Positions 49,803 through 60,081 of a stretch of DNA of 64,000 bases are shown here, piece after piece. The translations under genes and the position numbers were made by a program. The stretch is from an uncultured Caulobacterales bacterium (GTDB lineage Bacteria; Pseudomonadota; Alphaproteobacteria; Caulobacterales; Maricaulaceae). The DNA is taken from contig CALLBD010000003.1 of assembly GCA_938001915.1 (NCBI GenBank), positions 40,969 to 104,968 on the forward strand, written 5' to 3'. A model generated the notes under the pieces. The model did not search any database. It was not told where the DNA came from and was given only the letters and a program-made list of their open reading frames with translations. Every line of letters begins with the position of its first letter. Positions within the stretch are counted from its first letter, which is position 1.

Positions 49803-49877
49803 TGGTGGGCGATACTGGGATTGAACCAGTGACCCCTACAATGTCAATGTAGTGCTCTCCCGCTGAGCTAATCGCCC
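49803..49877 (-). tRNA. tRNA-Val (anticodon GAC)
   Basis: GGGCGATTAGCTCAGCGGGAGAGCACTACATTGACATTGTAGGGGTCACTGGTTCAATCCCAGTATCGCCCACCA: cloverleaf arms pair, CCA encoded. Confidence 0.97.
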
Positions 49878-50015
49878 GTCCAGACCTGAACGTTGAAGCG
49901 TTTAGCCTAAGCTATCCGCGTTCGGGAAACGGCGATATACGCAAGGTCTCCGAGAGTGGCAAGCCCTAATCCCCCCGCAATCGCAGCGCATTTTCAATCC
50001 TACGCTTGTCCCGTT

Positions 50016-50375
50016 TTACGCCGCGATAAGGCGATCTACCTCTTCAACGAGCTGCCGCAGATGGACGGGCTTTGATAAAACCGTTTGGCTATTTATATCC
50101 TGATCGCTCATGGCAACGGCCGCAAAACCAGTGATGAACATGATTTTAATTCCAGGAGACAATGTTTCCGCCTGTTTGGCGAGTTCAATACCATCAATAC
50201 CGGGCATCATTATATCGGTCAGGAGTAAGTCAAAAGCCCCATCTGCGAACTTCAAGGCTCTCAGAGCCCGTTCTCCGTCAGCGCAGGCAATCACATGATG
50301 ACCCGCTTTTTCGAGAGCCTTCTCAAAAAACCGGCGCATTCCATCGTCATCTTCAGCATATAGGATTGTCGCCAT
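50016..50375 (-). CDS. Single-domain response regulator (CheY-like receiver)
   Basis: ILYAEDDDGMRRFFEKALE, LLLTDIMMPGIDGIEL, MFITGF, VLSKPVHLRQL. Confidence 0.93.
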   Translation of the reverse strand: MATILYAEDDDGMRRFFEKALEKAGHHVIACADGERALRALKFADGAFDLLLTDIMMPGIDGIELAKQAETLSPGIKIMFITGFAAVAMSDQDINSQTVLSKPVHLRQLVEEVDRLIAA

Positions 50376-50508
50376 AACTGCACGTCCTGATTATGTTTCA
50401 TTCTGGGTCTGGCAGCTTACAATGCAATGAGCTGGCCAACATGCACTCTCGTAGCCGCGCAAAATTAAAAATGTCTGAGGACGCAGAGCATTTTTAAGAC
50501 TATAAGTC

Positions 50509-51405
50509 ATGAATATGCGATTCAGACCCAAAAAGATAGGAGAAGATCTAAGTGCCTTTGGCAAGGGCCATGACATTAAAACACCACGAGACTGGCAGGC
50601 GGGCGTGATTTTTGCCTCACCTCACTCCGGGTCGATATACCCGTCCCCCCTTTTTGAAGGATCAAACGTGTCCGCGCATCAATTGCGGCGCAATGAGGAT
50701 GTCTTTATCAATCAGTTATTTGACAGCGCCGTCGAGGCTGGGGCGCCTCTCTTGAGCGCGCGATTTCCTCGGGTCGTGGTGGACGTTAATAGGGGCGTAA
50801 ATGAATTGCCACAGCATTGGGAAAGCCTAAATAACCCCGCCGATTGCAATCCCGCCACGCCAAGAGCTGCAGCTGGTCTGGGGGTTGTGCCGACCTACTT
50901 ATCCGAAAATCTCGCTATCTATACCCGCTTGCCGACCATCGCTGACGTCAAACAAAGGTTGATAAAATTATATTATCCCTATCATAGTGCTCTCAAAACT
51001 CTGCTGGACACATCAATAGAAAGATTTGGCCGAGCTTTACTGGTGGATTGTCATTCTATGCCAGGGTTTGCACCCATGGGGTCCCGCCGGCCCGACATCA
51101 TCCTAGGCGACAGATTTGGAAGCTCATGCCATTCTGATACGCTCGCGCTGTTCCAGAAATTATTTACACAAGCGGGATATAGTGTTGGCGTAAATTATCC
51201 TTATGCAGGCGGATATACGACATCTCATTACGGCAAACCTCATGAGGGTATTGAGACTATCCAAATTGAAGTGAACCGAGATCTATATGTGAACCCCGTA
51301 ACTTTTTTACCTAAATCGGGTTTTGATAAGCTCTCGGAAGATTTGCGCTTTATCACGCGAGAAATTGTAATCTCAGCCAAGCCTCAAGATTTAGCGGCAC
51401 AATAA
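50509..51405 (+). CDS. N-formylglutamate amidohydrolase family
   Basis: GVIFASPHSGSIYP, RRNEDVFINQLFDSA, FPRVVVDVNRGVNEL, LVDCHSMPG, GGYTTSHYGKPHEGIETIQIEVNRDLY. Confidence 0.93.
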   Translation: MNMRFRPKKIGEDLSAFGKGHDIKTPRDWQAGVIFASPHSGSIYPSPLFEGSNVSAHQLRRNEDVFINQLFDSAVEAGAPLLSARFPRVVVDVNRGVNELPQHWESLNNPADCNPATPRAAAGLGVVPTYLSENLAIYTRLPTIADVKQRLIKLYYPYHSALKTLLDTSIERFGRALLVDCHSMPGFAPMGSRRPDIILGDRFGSSCHSDTLALFQKLFTQAGYSVGVNYPYAGGYTTSHYGKPHEGIETIQIEVNRDLYVNPVTFLPKSGFDKLSEDLRFITREIVISAKPQDLAAQ

Positions 51406-51434
51406 AGCAGCGTTTTCCCGCGGGGCGCGAAAGT

Positions 51435-51451
51435 TTGGCACGTAACTTGCT
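51435..51451 (+). promoter_or_regulatory. Sigma-54 (-24/-12) promoter TTGGCACGTAACTTGCT
   Basis: Matches the YTGGCACG-N4-TTGCW consensus at every defined position; 45 bp upstream of the ATG at 51496. Confidence 0.8.
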
Positions 51452-51495
51452 CTCCTCTTAAGCGAACAGACCATTAACTTTCGGGGAATTCCGTT

Positions 51496-51900
51496 ATGAC
51501 CAGTGATATTGACCTGCATGTTGGCAAACGCTTACGCCGCCGCCGCCGTCTTTTAGGACTTACCCAGCAATCGCTTGCTGAAGAAGTTGGCATTCGCTTC
51601 CAACAAATTCAAAAATATGAATGTGGCGCCAATCGCGTATCTGCCGCGCGCTTGTTTGAATTATCTGAGGCTTTGTCTGTGCCTATCCAGTATTTCTACG
51701 AAGGTCTCGGGTCCCATGATCCCCTAACCGGCGAGGTAGACTCAGATGTGATTGCGCCCGATGTTTTATCACGCAAAGAAACGATGGATCTTGTGAGAGC
51801 TTATTATGCGATGGATGACGCGCCGCGGAAGCACTTATTGGATCTGGCCAAGTCACTGGAACAGGCCAATAAACCAAAATTACGCCTCGTTGCACAATAG
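51496..51900 (+). CDS. XRE/Cro-CI family HTH regulator
   Basis: VGKRLRRRRRLLGLTQQSLAEEVGIRFQQIQKYECGANRVSAARLFELSEALSVPIQYFYEG. Confidence 0.95.
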   Translation: MTSDIDLHVGKRLRRRRRLLGLTQQSLAEEVGIRFQQIQKYECGANRVSAARLFELSEALSVPIQYFYEGLGSHDPLTGEVDSDVIAPDVLSRKETMDLVRAYYAMDDAPRKHLLDLAKSLEQANKPKLRLVAQ

Positions 51901-51933
51901 ACAGCAGGGCGCCTGACTGTTAGCTGAGCCAAT

Positions 51934-52758
51934 ATGGCTCTATCAGATGAAATCGGGAAGCGGCTCGACCACTTCGAAACTTTATCCCGCTTAGCACGGC
52001 GCATAACCCTGCCCTTGTTCGCTGACCCCCAAGGCGTCGAGAATAAGGCCGCAGGCAGTGACTATGATCCCGTCACGCAAGCGGATATTGATGCCGAGGA
52101 CGCTCTGCGGACCGCTATACATACAGCCTTCCCCGAGGATTCTATTGAAGGTGAAGAGCGGCCTGATTATGTCGGATCAAATGGTTTTTCTTGGACGTTA
52201 GATCCTATAGACGGCACTCGCGCATTTGTGGCGGGCGTTCCCGTTTGGAGTACCCTCATTGCTTTATCTCATGACGGTGAAGCAAAATTGGGCATGATTG
52301 ATCTGCCCGCGCTTGATACTCGATATCTAGGCCGAACGGATGGGACCATAAGGCGGGCTTGGGTTGAAAGACCTCTTCATGCAATTGACGCTTTGGAAAC
52401 GAAGCCCTGCCTCGAAATTCGGGACGGGATTCTCGGCTGCACAGCGCCCTTTGGCATGTTCCGCCCCGGAGAATTAGCGGCCTTTAAAATTATTGGAGCG
52501 GGGACGAAATTTATGAGACTGGGGTTGGACGCACTTGGATACGGGCTTTTGGCAGAAGGCCGCATGGATATTATCGTCGAGGCCGGTATGAAACCCTGTG
52601 ACGTTCGGGCGCTTATTCCAATCGTGGAAGGCGCAGGGGGACGGCTGACAAATTGGGAAGGCGGGAGCGCCGCTGATGGAGGGCGAGTGGTTGCCGTTGG
52701 CGACCCCATTTTATTACCAGAGCTCTACACATATCTTGGCCGTGCCTTAGACGAGTAA
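51934..52758 (+). CDS. hisN: Inositol monophosphatase-family histidinol-phosphatase
   Basis: YDPVTQADIDAEDALRTAI, EDSIEGEE, WTLDPIDGTRAFVAGVPVWSTLIAL, VEAGMKPCDVRALIPIVEGAGG. Confidence 0.9.
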   Translation: MALSDEIGKRLDHFETLSRLARRITLPLFADPQGVENKAAGSDYDPVTQADIDAEDALRTAIHTAFPEDSIEGEERPDYVGSNGFSWTLDPIDGTRAFVAGVPVWSTLIALSHDGEAKLGMIDLPALDTRYLGRTDGTIRRAWVERPLHAIDALETKPCLEIRDGILGCTAPFGMFRPGELAAFKIIGAGTKFMRLGLDALGYGLLAEGRMDIIVEAGMKPCDVRALIPIVEGAGGRLTNWEGGSAADGGRVVAVGDPILLPELYTYLGRALDE

Positions 52759-52780
52759 AAAAGCCAGCCCCTTTCGGCGC

Positions 52781-55700
52781 TTAGCGTTGATTCAAATTCT
52801 TGGTGGCTTCTACGGGACCTAAACTCGTGGCAGTGGGGCTAAGGCGGCGCAATAATCCACTGGCCGTATTCTGGTCAAATTTCACACGAAGCTGAAGATA
52901 CGCCCCTTCCCGTGAATATTCGGCCGCCTCAAAATCATCATCCTTATAACCTTCGACATTGTACCCAGCGCTAATCCAAACATTATCAACCGGGGAGACC
53001 CCAATGCTAGGCCCCCAAGAATAGGAGGTTCCAACGTCTTTATTGGTTAAAACAGACCCACGAAGACCGAGATCAATTTTCTCTGTCACATCAAATCGTG
53101 TTTCGCCGCCAACAAGATGTGTCCAATTCGAAACTGTTTCATCCCCAATATCGGTTTTTACATATTTGTTTCCGACATTCGTCGAAAGCTGCCAGCGATC
53201 GCCAATCATGGTATTCATCGCCGCATTATTCACCAATTTCGTTGTATTGATTCCAGACAGCGGCTGCGAATTCAGAACGTCAAATCGGTTGAAGAAGACT
53301 GTGTCTTCATTTCGCGGACGCCAAGACGCCCCGACGCGGGCTTCAAAGAGCTTATCTGTTTCGGGGTTTCCTCGAGGTTCAGAAATCCTTCCTCGTCCTG
53401 TGGCCGCGAGCGAAAATTTCTCAGAAAGTTCGCGCGCGGCTGACCCAGAGAAGACCCACGTTTTATCGCTATCATTATCCCGAACTTCGACCCGCGCAGA
53501 TGAGCTCATCTTATCATCGCGGTAGGCGATACCGGCATAAATAGATTGAAAATTTTCATTGACTTCAAAGGGTGATATTACAGCATCAGGGGCAACTTCG
53601 AGGAAGTCTGCTTCCTGCCGCAATAATCGACGGGCTCTCACCCCAACCTGCCCTGAGATATTTTCAGTGAAACGAACGGACTGATCCAGGCCAACTGTTG
53701 CGCCCACTCTCCGTCCGCTTTCATTTGACAAATTGTCCGTCGCAACGGTTGCTGTGCCGCCCGACCACGGCGTCGCAGACACGCCCAATGTTGTATTGCC
53801 AGATCTCTGGCCGCCGCCATTAAGAATTTCATGACGTAAGTTAATCGTTGCAAAATTACCGACGCGTTTATCGACACCAAACATCAGTTTCTGCGGTTGA
53901 TTAGAGACGCCGTCTTCGCCGTCAATTGGCGTTTCAGCCGAAGCCTGAACCGTCAGGCCATGCTCGCTAATATCATATGATGCGCGGGCAACGGCCAAAA
54001 GGGACGTGCGATCATCCCCGCTTACAAGATTATCCTCGGTAAGCCGAAGTCCAGCAGAGACATCTAATTTTGTCCCATCTTGCGTCGCAAGAATTTCACC
54101 GCTTGTTCGTGTATTCCCAGTAGATAGATTTTCCTCTCTATAGGCTTCCACCTCAAAGTGGCGTGTGGAACGGCGACCCGTTTCGGCATCATTTTTCTCG
54201 CTCACTTTCACGGCCCCACGCGCACCATATCTGCGAATATTATTCGTATTTGAATTGCGTTGCCCGAGGCCAAACCCGCCCTCTTCTTCTCGGAAATAAG
54301 CTTCGGCCAGAACAGATTCGGAGGTATGCACAATCTCTAAAAGCTTGGCATCTGCGACGCCTTCGCCGTCATTAGCCTGATCCGTGATGGCATATTCCGC
54401 CCGAATTTCCGTCGAGTCCGTAACTTGAGCGATGACATCAATACCGATTTGATTAGACTTCACACCCGCCGCTAAAGCGCTGCCATTCTCATGGGTAAAG
54501 GTTGAGCCAATTAGCACGCGATCATTTAGAATTTGTCCCTGAACGCGCCCCCCCGCCGTAATATTGCGTTCGGCATCTTCGGAGGTTTCATAATCAACAA
54601 TAATAACATTCGGATTGAAATTTGCATCCGTCGCATCGACAGGTAAGCGGAAGATAAGCTCGCCCGTAAAATAATCCAATGTGTAGTCAAGAAAACGCAC
54701 AAGCGTTTTGGTTTCCAATACGATATCTGGACGCACGCGGTCGCGTGTTTCTACCGTAATTTCTTCCGACTGCGGCAAAATAAGATCGTTAGACAAACGA
54801 TAGGGCCCAGAAAGGCCTTCAGCCGCAATTTCATCTTTTACGAACCCTTGATTTGTCTCCGCGGCAAACCCGAGAACCTGGAAATTATCGCCAATATATT
54901 CTGCCTTAAGGCCCGTTAGCTTTCGGTTATAGCTGGTCAAGCGGCCTTCGGTGACATTGGTGTCAAAGTCACCAAACAAGGCGTAGGCCTGACGTTTTTC
55001 AAGCTTTACAAAAAGAGGGTAGCGAGAGACGCCTTCGAACTCTTGATAAGTTTGATCCCCATAAAGTGTGTAATAGGCATTAGGATCAATTTCACCTTCA
55101 AACCCTGTATCTCGGTTGCCGCGGCGTTTATCCGTATCAACGGCCAAGGTCATAAGCCAATTACCTTTAACCATGCCTTTTGCAAAAAAGGCGACGCGGC
55201 CATCCGTTACCACATCATCCGCATCTCCCGAAAATGCACTCACATTTCCTTTGACATTCTGCAAAGCCGCGCTGCCTTCTGCGAGACCAACCAAAATCCA
55301 ATCTCGTTTTTCAGGTTCTAAATACATGTAAATCGGAACTTCACGGCCCGTATCTAATGTGACAGTCACTGTGACTTTGCCCGTTTTCAACGTTGGCTCC
55401 AACGGTACACGTAGAATACCATCTCGCCCCACGCTAAATTCGCGTCGGTTGGACAAGGGTGAAATTAAAGTCTCTGTCTGTTCGCGCAAGCGATTATCGC
55501 CGCTAGCATCCAGAAGGCTGTAGGGTTCTTCCAAACTCACCCGCGCAATACGGCCCGCGTGAACAGGACGTCCAGATTGATCTTCGAGACGAACAGCAAT
55601 TTCTGGCGACGTTCGGCCATCTGCAACCAAGACGGATCGATCAGGCACAGGTGTTGCGCGCGCAATATTTTTTACAAACCAAATCTCTTGGCGAATTGTC

Positions 55701-57913
55701 TTAGCTAAAGTTCCATCTGCATTATGCACATCCGCTAAAAAGACGTTTCGCCCATCTTGCAAGGGCAATCCTCGCCAACGCGAAATTTGAACATCCCCGC
55801 TCGCACTCGTGTCTGCACCTTGAAAATAATATCCCGCGAGGTCCCGGTCATTTAGACGGATTTTCACGCGTTGGCCGAAGCCATGTTTAATGCCCACATG
55901 GGTAGAGGGAATAGACGGCGTACGCTCGGGCGAAGGATATGCCCATTCTGGCGTGGCATCCTGTTTGTTCAACCAATTACCGTTAAAATCTAAATGTTCT
56001 GTCGTGTCTTTAAAGGCTTTCTCTTCAACGACCTCTTCGATTTCACCCGTTTGCTTTAGATAAAAATTCGCACGCCATATTCCACCGCCTTGAACATCAA
56101 TGAATTTGGAATTATTGACACCCGCATATTGTGTGTTTTCTTCACATGTCATCAGTTCGAAGCCTTTGGGCAAGGTTTCCTCGTCGACTTGGACCACATG
56201 TGTGCCTTCGCTCACGCCTTCAAAATGAAACAACCCATCGGAGTCAGAGACAACATAGGCACCTGTCTCCATATAAATACGAACGCCATCTACACCGATG
56301 CCTTTGTAAATGGGACGCGCCCAATCCGCATCTCCGTCACAGCTTTGCTCCGTGACGCGGCCAATAATTGTGCTAGTGGATCGCAGTAAATCTTCGCGCA
56401 GCGTAACGCCCGCGCGGGCTACATTTGAAAGTGGCTGCATAAGCGGATCAAGGACGACGGCTTCGTTCACCGCATCACCCAAATGCGCCCCAGGACCCAC
56501 CAATAGAGCGTAATTTAAAGTTATCGTCTCGCCTGGCGCCAAGGCATCCATATCGAAGGTCAGCAAGGTCGCATCTTCCGAGATTTCTGGGTCAACCGAC
56601 GGGCTAGCTTCTATTCGCGTTGTGCCCGGAACATAGCGAAAACCAATAGGCAAGGTATCATACAAATCCACGGCAGCCGCAGAGTCGCCAGAATTTTGTA
56701 CTGTCACCGTGTAAGACACATAATCCCCAACGTCGACCGCGTCGCGGTCAGCCGTCTTCGTCAGGACAATATTACTTTCGGGGTCAAGCGGAATATCAAA
56801 TCTTAGAGGACCGCGCTCGGCTACCGTAAAGGTCTCGCCCAAAGAAGCCGGTGTAATCACGAAGCCTTCTTGCGCGCCAAATTCGAGCAAGTCGCTCTCT
56901 GGGACAATAGACGCAAAATTATAACCTTCGGGCGGCTCGACCTCAATGCGGTAGGTGCCCGGTCCAACAACGGGATAGCTGAATTCACCCAGGTTGTTGA
57001 TATAGGCGAGGCCCGCCTCATCGACCACGTCATCCCCTGATACGACATCAGCTGGAAAAGTAGAGAATCCATCGACACCGAAAACAGTTGCGCGCGTTCC
57101 TGTTTCAACATTTATCAATGTGACAACAGCTTCGTCCAACCGCGCGCCATCGGCGGTAGAAAATACGCTATTGGACGGGTTCAAAAAGGCCGTATCAACG
57201 GTTACATCCGTACTGTCAAAAATATCGACATAGGTTGCCGTCAGCTGGGTGTTTTCCCCCGCGCTGATAATACCATCGCCCGCAGTGGGCGCTTCGGGGG
57301 TCGAGGGTAAAAAGGCGAAAAACTCGCCTGTATCTGGTCCAGATTCATACAGGCGAAGCGTAATTACGTCCCCATTACTCGCCTCAATAGTTACAACAAC
57401 GGTTTCAATTTCATTGCTGTTTAGATTTTGACCTGTGTCGACAACCCGAACGAATATCAGCTCGCCCGCGAGAAAGGTGGTAGCTGGGATGAGCGGAACT
57501 TCCGACGATAGATCAACCCGTGTGTCTCCACCCAAAGAGCTCAAAGGGGCAGTTTGTGAACCAGGAGGATTCACAAATGGGCCGCTTAACGCTCCTGAAG
57601 GAGAAAAGTCAGTACCGTTAATTTGTCTAAAAATAGGATTGTCTGCCGTCGGCGCGTATCGAAAAAACTCAATAACGGCGGGAGAATCTTCGGGACGAAT
57701 GACAAATACAGCAGCGCCCGTTCCAATCGTGCGGCGCTCTTCTCCGACCGTGTAGGCCATGCTCGCCACATTCACGACTTCCGTGCCATAGTTCCGCACA
57801 GTGAGGTCCTCTTGCGCATGGGCAAGTGATGCCGAACCAATCCAGGCCGTTGCGGCTAAGGCTAGAAGCCCAGGAATATGTGGATGAGACTGTTTCATAT
57901 ATTGCAAATGCAA
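52781..57913 (-). CDS. Large secreted DUF11/SdrD_B-like protein with C-terminal outer-membrane barrel-like region (1710 aa)
   Basis: Signal peptide; DUF11-like NIVLTKTADRDAVDVGDYVSYTVTVQNSGDSAAAVDLYDTLPIGFRYVPGT; shared motifs with the giant ORF C-terminus (YYTLYGDQ/YYPTYGDN, VETRDRV/VETRDSV). Confidence 0.85.
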   Translation of the reverse strand: MHLQYMKQSHPHIPGLLALAATAWIGSASLAHAQEDLTVRNYGTEVVNVASMAYTVGEERRTIGTGAAVFVIRPEDSPAVIEFFRYAPTADNPIFRQINGTDFSPSGALSGPFVNPPGSQTAPLSSLGGDTRVDLSSEVPLIPATTFLAGELIFVRVVDTGQNLNSNEIETVVVTIEASNGDVITLRLYESGPDTGEFFAFLPSTPEAPTAGDGIISAGENTQLTATYVDIFDSTDVTVDTAFLNPSNSVFSTADGARLDEAVVTLINVETGTRATVFGVDGFSTFPADVVSGDDVVDEAGLAYINNLGEFSYPVVGPGTYRIEVEPPEGYNFASIVPESDLLEFGAQEGFVITPASLGETFTVAERGPLRFDIPLDPESNIVLTKTADRDAVDVGDYVSYTVTVQNSGDSAAAVDLYDTLPIGFRYVPGTTRIEASPSVDPEISEDATLLTFDMDALAPGETITLNYALLVGPGAHLGDAVNEAVVLDPLMQPLSNVARAGVTLREDLLRSTSTIIGRVTEQSCDGDADWARPIYKGIGVDGVRIYMETGAYVVSDSDGLFHFEGVSEGTHVVQVDEETLPKGFELMTCEENTQYAGVNNSKFIDVQGGGIWRANFYLKQTGEIEEVVEEKAFKDTTEHLDFNGNWLNKQDATPEWAYPSPERTPSIPSTHVGIKHGFGQRVKIRLNDRDLAGYYFQGADTSASGDVQISRWRGLPLQDGRNVFLADVHNADGTLAKTIRQEIWFVKNIARATPVPDRSVLVADGRTSPEIAVRLEDQSGRPVHAGRIARVSLEEPYSLLDASGDNRLREQTETLISPLSNRREFSVGRDGILRVPLEPTLKTGKVTVTVTLDTGREVPIYMYLEPEKRDWILVGLAEGSAALQNVKGNVSAFSGDADDVVTDGRVAFFAKGMVKGNWLMTLAVDTDKRRGNRDTGFEGEIDPNAYYTLYGDQTYQEFEGVSRYPLFVKLEKRQAYALFGDFDTNVTEGRLTSYNRKLTGLKAEYIGDNFQVLGFAAETNQGFVKDEIAAEGLSGPYRLSNDLILPQSEEITVETRDRVRPDIVLETKTLVRFLDYTLDYFTGELIFRLPVDATDANFNPNVIIVDYETSEDAERNITAGGRVQGQILNDRVLIGSTFTHENGSALAAGVKSNQIGIDVIAQVTDSTEIRAEYAITDQANDGEGVADAKLLEIVHTSESVLAEAYFREEEGGFGLGQRNSNTNNIRRYGARGAVKVSEKNDAETGRRSTRHFEVEAYREENLSTGNTRTSGEILATQDGTKLDVSAGLRLTEDNLVSGDDRTSLLAVARASYDISEHGLTVQASAETPIDGEDGVSNQPQKLMFGVDKRVGNFATINLRHEILNGGGQRSGNTTLGVSATPWSGGTATVATDNLSNESGRRVGATVGLDQSVRFTENISGQVGVRARRLLRQEADFLEVAPDAVISPFEVNENFQSIYAGIAYRDDKMSSSARVEVRDNDSDKTWVFSGSAARELSEKFSLAATGRGRISEPRGNPETDKLFEARVGASWRPRNEDTVFFNRFDVLNSQPLSGINTTKLVNNAAMNTMIGDRWQLSTNVGNKYVKTDIGDETVSNWTHLVGGETRFDVTEKIDLGLRGSVLTNKDVGTSYSWGPSIGVSPVDNVWISAGYNVEGYKDDDFEAAEYSREGAYLQLRVKFDQNTASGLLRRLSPTATSLGPVEATKNLNQR

Positions 57914-58053
57914 TCCGACACATGTGTCAGGTTATCAGAGGGCATGTTTGGAGAGCCCACCGCAAATACGGCAGAGGTCAAACTAAAGTCCCGCGATGTG
58001 GTCGCCGTTCGAATATAGAACGACGACCCTATCAAATAACCAGAGCTAGAGAC

Positions 58054-59277
58054 CTAGTTGATTGTTGCTCGGATAACGAGGTAACCAACTGTAGGCGTCG
58101 CGGCCGAACCAGATGCCAATGTGGCATTCGTCAGCGCAACGTTACAGGTCGTGGCTGTTCCATCACAAACCGAACCTGCGGCGGGGGCTGATAGATTACC
58201 AGCTGGCGCAGCAGTAGGTAGGACGAGAGATCCCCGAACTTCAGCTTCGCGGAATGTCAGATTTGGCGGCAAAATATCTGTAAGGTCGATATTTGTGGCA
58301 TTCGTCGAACCTGAGTTATTCACCTCAATGACATATTCTACACAGCTATTTGGCGTGAAATATTCCGTGTTCGCAGTTGGCTTCGTGTAGCTTCCTGCGG
58401 CTGGAATGGCATCACATGTTCCGTCAGTTGCAGCCGCGACACCAAAGACTTCTTTGCTTGCCGTTACATTTGGATTTTCGATGATGTAATTACCGCGAGC
58501 TGAATGCGCGCCATCCGTAGCGCCGTCATTCGCAGCTGAGGCTGGGCCATCTTCGTCAGCTAACACATTCTCAACGGTGAGAGGGTTCGCGTCATTGCCG
58601 TTCGTATCACCCAAAGTTTCTGTGAAAACCAAAGACGTACCCGTGCCGCCCGTGATGGATTGCGTGTCGGCATAAAGCAAAACTCCGCCAGTATCAGTAT
58701 CAACGCGGCCCGCGGGAATATTTTGACGTACAAAAACAAATGCGCGCTCATCGGCACTCAACACAGGTACGTTAACAGCGCCTGTTGTCGTATTATAGCT
58801 TTGCGGTGTACCCGCTGCACGTTCGGCGGCGCTCAGGACGCCATCGTTATCGGTGTCATCGCTCTCATCATAGAAAATGATGTCCGGCGCAGTCGTTGCT
58901 GCATCCGTGTTAAAGTCATCATCTGTCGCTTGCTCAAAATCAAGAAGATAGGCATGCTCATCATTACCATTGTTAACAACAACGAAGGGTAGGAGCACGT
59001 CGTCTTGATCTGCGACGGCAAATGTATCTCCCAAACTACTCACTGTAACATTGACAAGACGGTCAACGTTGAAATCAGTCGGTGTCGCTGTGTTATCAAT
59101 TTGAGCTTGTGGTGTGTCATTCACCTCATAGTTCAAGGTGAAGGTGTTAGAAACAGTTGTGCCCGCAGTCGTAAAATCATTCTGCGCCCAAGCCGTTTCG
59201 GCCACTAAGGCTGAGAGAGCTGTCGCTCCCAACATGCCTTTTATAAATTTACTATTTGTCATTTCTCTTTGTCCCAA
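58054..59277 (-). CDS. Secreted DUF11-like protein (407 aa)
   Basis: Signal peptide …LVAETAWAQ/NDF; TTVSNTFTLNYEVNDTPQ; CVEYVIEVNNSGSTNATNIDLTDILPPNLTFREAEV. Confidence 0.75.
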   Translation of the reverse strand: MGQREMTNSKFIKGMLGATALSALVAETAWAQNDFTTAGTTVSNTFTLNYEVNDTPQAQIDNTATPTDFNVDRLVNVTVSSLGDTFAVADQDDVLLPFVVVNNGNDEHAYLLDFEQATDDDFNTDAATTAPDIIFYDESDDTDNDGVLSAAERAAGTPQSYNTTTGAVNVPVLSADERAFVFVRQNIPAGRVDTDTGGVLLYADTQSITGGTGTSLVFTETLGDTNGNDANPLTVENVLADEDGPASAANDGATDGAHSARGNYIIENPNVTASKEVFGVAAATDGTCDAIPAAGSYTKPTANTEYFTPNSCVEYVIEVNNSGSTNATNIDLTDILPPNLTFREAEVRGSLVLPTAAPAGNLSAPAAGSVCDGTATTCNVALTNATLASGSAATPTVGYLVIRATIN

Positions 59278-59547
59278 AGGTTAGTTGATGGGAAAATTAT
59301 AGGAAATGATAGTTAAATGCTTGCCAATTAGCGTAGTTAATAAACTAATAAAAAATGAATGTTTATTTTAAATTCATCGTCAAAAAGAATGATTTATCAA
59401 TTAGATGCGAGATTATGAGTTAAAAAATTCATATATCGTTAAATAAAAACAATTTTTTCGCTTTCTCCTCTTAACGCCAAAAATGAGTTATTATTCCAGA
59501 AAAAATCGCTTTGAAGACCCTTGTCCTGAAAATATTATTTAACAAAG

Positions 59548-59575
59548 AAAGACCGCGATAAAGCATCGCGGCTTT
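59548..59575 (-). terminator. Stem-loop terminator of the 160-aa gene
   Basis: AAAGaCCGCGAT-aaagc-ATCGCGGcTTT; minus-strand read-out runs into T-rich CTTTCTTTGTT. Confidence 0.65.
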
Positions 59576-59598
59576 AGAAAATATGCAAGTTTTAAAAC

Positions 59599-60081
59599 CT
59601 ATCGTAAACGAGCTTTAAAGCTCACTTTATCGCTGGCCCCAACTGGAATAGGGCCGGAAATTCGCCATTGAATATGCGTAATGTCATCCACATTTGCCGC
59701 ACGCGTCCCGCCGCCAACAGCTGGTAATACAAGCGCATCACGGCCCACAAAAGATGATCCCCCATCCGTGGAAAATCGTACAACCGCGCCGGGTCGATTC
59801 GCCGTGCCGTCCAGGTATCGAACATCTGACGGGACAGGCATTGCAAGGACGATATCTGTCGCGGCTTCTGAAGAGTCATTCGTGAAAGCGACCGTATATA
59901 CAACCTTTTCTCCTGGTGTGACTTCTGCAGCGCTGACAAGGCGTGTTTGGGTGGTGCCATCCTCTAATTGAACAGAGATTTCTTTCTCAACCTTTTGCGT
60001 CGCCGTAAGAGCGTGCGCGGGCAAGGTCGATGCAGCGACTGCGGCGGATAAAACTAGTATGGCAAAATGTCGGTTTAGCAT
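59599..60081 (-). CDS. Small secreted DUF11-like protein (160 aa)
   Basis: Signal peptide …AASTLPAHA/LTATQ; EVTPGEKVVYTVAFTNDSSEAATDIVLAMPVPSDVRYLDGTA. Confidence 0.78.
   Translation of the reverse strand: MLNRHFAILVLSAAVAASTLPAHALTATQKVEKEISVQLEDGTTQTRLVSAAEVTPGEKVVYTVAFTNDSSEAATDIVLAMPVPSDVRYLDGTANRPGAVVRFSTDGGSSFVGRDALVLPAVGGGTRAANVDDITHIQWRISGPIPVGASDKVSFKARLR

Noticed and set aside
42670-49877. Integrative element with tRNA-Val attachment site
   Set aside because: No integrase and no duplicated tRNA 3' end was seen near 42.6-43.0 kb; kept only as a low-confidence island hypothesis.
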